A stretch of 15,816 nt of DNA. Source: Balneolaceae bacterium (GTDB lineage: Bacteria; Bacteroidota; Rhodothermia; Balneolales; Balneolaceae). The stretch is taken from assembly GCA_007126675.1 (NCBI GenBank), contig SLAU01000280.1:1-15816 (forward strand). Reading direction: 5' to 3'. Position numbers and translations under genes: made by a program. This document shows, in pieces, positions 14,183-15,816 of the stretch (within the stretch, counting starts at the first letter, position 1; every line of letters starts with the position of its first letter). The notes under the pieces were generated by a model that was not told the origin of the DNA, did not search any database, and saw only the letters and a program-made list of their open reading frames with translations.

Positions 14183-15816
14183 ATGAACAGATCCGAAAAA
14201 CCGGATATCAGCATCATTATTGTTAATTACAATGTGAAAGAGTTTTTGGCTAACTCTCTTCAGTCGGTCCGAAAAGCTTCAAAAGAGATTGATACCGAAA
14301 TTTTTGTGGTGGATAACAACTCTTCGGATGGCTCCATGGAATTTCTGAAACCTCTGTTTCCGGAAGTTCATTTTATTGAGAATGATGAAAATCTTGGTTT
14401 CGGTAAAGCCAATAATCAGGCTATAAAGCTGGCAAAGGGTGCTTACACGCTGCTGCTGAATCCTGATACAGTGATCCAGGAAGATACATTGCAGGTGTTG
14501 ATGGATCATATGGAAAAAAATCCTGAAACCGGCGCGTGCGGATGTAAAATCCTGAACCCTGACGGTTCATTTGCACCCGAATCAAGACGCACTGTTCCAA
14601 CCGTAAGTTCGGCAATTCATAAAGCAGTAGGCTTAACCGCTTTATTTCCAAAAAGTAAAATTTTCGGAAAGTACTATATGGGCTGGAAAGATGAGGATGA
14701 GCCCGGTGAGATTCCCGTTTTATCCGGGTCATTCATGTTTTTCAGAACCGAGGTTTTGAAAGAAGTTGATGGTTTTGATGAGCGATTTTTTATGTATGGT
14801 GAGGATATAGATCTTTGTTACCGGGTCGCAAAAAAAGGATGGAAAATTGACTACGTACCTTCAACTTCAATTATTCATTATAAAGGCGAGAGCACCAAAA
14901 AAGATTTTCGCGCATATAACCGGGTATTCAATAACGCACTCTACCAATTTTTTGACAAACATTACACATCACGATATTCCTCGCTGTTTCGATTCATAGT
15001 TTTTTGGGCTATACAGCTGCGGGCATTGCTTACATATATCACTTCCAAAGTCAGCTTTCTTAAATATGTAATTATCGATTTGCTTGTACTGAACGGATCT
15101 CTTGCAGCCGGATATTTTTTCCGGTTCTGGTTTGAAGATGCTGCGATGCTGGCTCCGGAAAACCTGAGATTTTTATGGTTGAATCTTCTTCTTACAGTAT
15201 TGTATCTCATTTTTGCACAAACGTTTGGTGTGCTCAAAAAGAACAGGCTTTCGATCGTCAGCAGTTTAAAAGCTGTGACATTGAGTTTTATAATGCTGGC
15301 TACAATCACATTCTTTATTCGGGATCTGGCTTTTTCAAGAATTATTTTGGGAGTAGCCGGTATTTTGTCATTCGTAGGTGTGGGTTTGATCCGGTTTATC
15401 AGAATTAACCGGAATAAGAAAATTGGCGTTGTACAGGGTAAAGTAGCACCGGTGCGGGCACTTATTGCAGGTGTTGGGAATAAAACTGAAAGCTTTATCA
15501 CAAAACTAAACGGACGTGCTAACTGGCAGGTGCAGGTAGCCGGGGTGATTCATCAGTCCGGAAAAATTGAACAGGGTCGGCAGCTTTCTGAATCTGTAAT
15601 TGGTTCGGTAAATCAGCTCGAAGAACTGGTAAAAAGTACCCGGGCTGATACGGTCATATTTTTGATGGATTATGTAAGCCACACCGAACTTTTGAATTCG
15701 ATAAAATCTCTTCGTAATACGGATGCAGATATCAAAGTTGTACCCGGTGAAATGAATTTTATGCTCGGCAAAGCAGAAGTAGACTATCTTGACGATGTGC
15801 CCCTGGTAGATCTTGA
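14183..15816 (+). CDS. Family 2 glycosyltransferase fused to polyprenyl-phosphate sugar-transferase N-terminal region (runs off window)
   Basis: The frame is open for 544 codons to the window end. Residues 1-265 are a rhamnosyltransferase-like GT2 domain: SIIIVNYN, FVVDNNSSDGS (41-51), NLGFGKANNQA, LLLNPDT (90-96), GSFMFFRTEVL, and GFDERFFMYGEDIDLCYR (197-214), the acceptor-side ED motif. After a hydrophobic segment at 268-286, four membrane helices follow at about 294-314, 329-348, 362-380 and 386-405. From 424 comes a Rossmann-like region (VRALIAGVGNKTESF, AGVIHQSG, IGSVNQLEELV, ADTVIFLMD, IKVVPG) ending LDDVPLVDL. This matches the part of WbaP-type enzymes that leads into the bacterial sugar-transferase domain, expected just beyond the edge. 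If so, one protein both starts a lipid-linked glycan and adds a further sugar. The C-terminal domain is not visible, so this remains an inference. Confidence 0.82.
   Translation, partial: MNRSEKPDISIIIVNYNVKEFLANSLQSVRKASKEIDTEIFVVDNNSSDGSMEFLKPLFPEVHFIENDENLGFGKANNQAIKLAKGAYTLLLNPDTVIQEDTLQVLMDHMEKNPETGACGCKILNPDGSFAPESRRTVPTVSSAIHKAVGLTALFPKSKIFGKYYMGWKDEDEPGEIPVLSGSFMFFRTEVLKEVDGFDERFFMYGEDIDLCYRVAKKGWKIDYVPSTSIIHYKGESTKKDFRAYNRVFNNALYQFFDKHYTSRYSSLFRFIVFWAIQLRALLTYITSKVSFLKYVIIDLLVLNGSLAAGYFFRFWFEDAAMLAPENLRFLWLNLLLTVLYLIFAQTFGVLKKNRLSIVSSLKAVTLSFIMLATITFFIRDLAFSRIILGVAGILSFVGVGLIRFIRINRNKKIGVVQGKVAPVRALIAGVGNKTESFITKLNGRANWQVQVAGVIHQSGKIEQGRQLSESVIGSVNQLEELVKSTRADTVIFLMDYVSHTELLNSIKSLRNTDADIKVVPGEMNFMLGKAEVDYLDDVPLVDL

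Overview
The window looks like chromosomal DNA of a Bacteroidota/Balneolota-type (FCB group) bacterium. The clearest pointers are a 782-residue PorZ-like protein ending in a type IX secretion C-terminal domain, the near absence of Shine-Dalgarno sequences before well-supported starts, a moderately AT-rich composition, and a Gcw_chp-type outer-membrane barrel. No phage, transposase, CRISPR or rRNA sequence was seen. A precise genus cannot be read from the sequence.

Layout. Bases 1-503 (minus) hold the first 167 codons of phosphoenolpyruvate carboxylase. Bases 582-4274 (minus) hold cobalamin-dependent methionine synthase metH. It is divergent from metF (4354-5307, plus), which makes the methyl donor for MetH, so the two share a 79-base control region containing a 13-bp perfect palindrome. 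The metF/polX convergent spacer carries a nested inverted repeat. PolX (5536-7308, minus) is a full polymerase-beta plus PHP-nuclease protein whose last codons lie in repeat-like DNA.

Bases 7309-8319 are the unusual part. One intact tRNA-Leu(GAG) (7972-8055) sits among three damaged relatives. Two upstream copies (7582-7788 and 7829-7937) keep the 5' acceptor strand, the anticodon arm and part of the T arm, but carry a 31-nt hairpin insert in the D loop and a rebuilt 18-nt variable-arm hairpin. The first also has a 92-nt palindromic insert in the T loop. A downstream fragment (8163-8283) has the homologous 93-nt insert at the same T-loop position and keeps the 3' acceptor strand plus CCA. Two strong intrinsic terminators punctuate the locus.

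Next come an ammonium transporter (8707-10134) and a Gcw_chp/TorF-type porin (10236-10898), plausibly inner- and outer-membrane steps for the same nutrient. A final plus-strand operon (11178-15816 and beyond) encodes the PorZ-like protein, a small family-2 glycosyltransferase, and a large protein joining a family-2 glycosyltransferase to the membrane and Rossmann-like regions of a polyprenyl-phosphate sugar transferase. PorZ in type IX systems works at the step where cargo is joined to anionic LPS, so the pairing with glycan-building enzymes may be functional.
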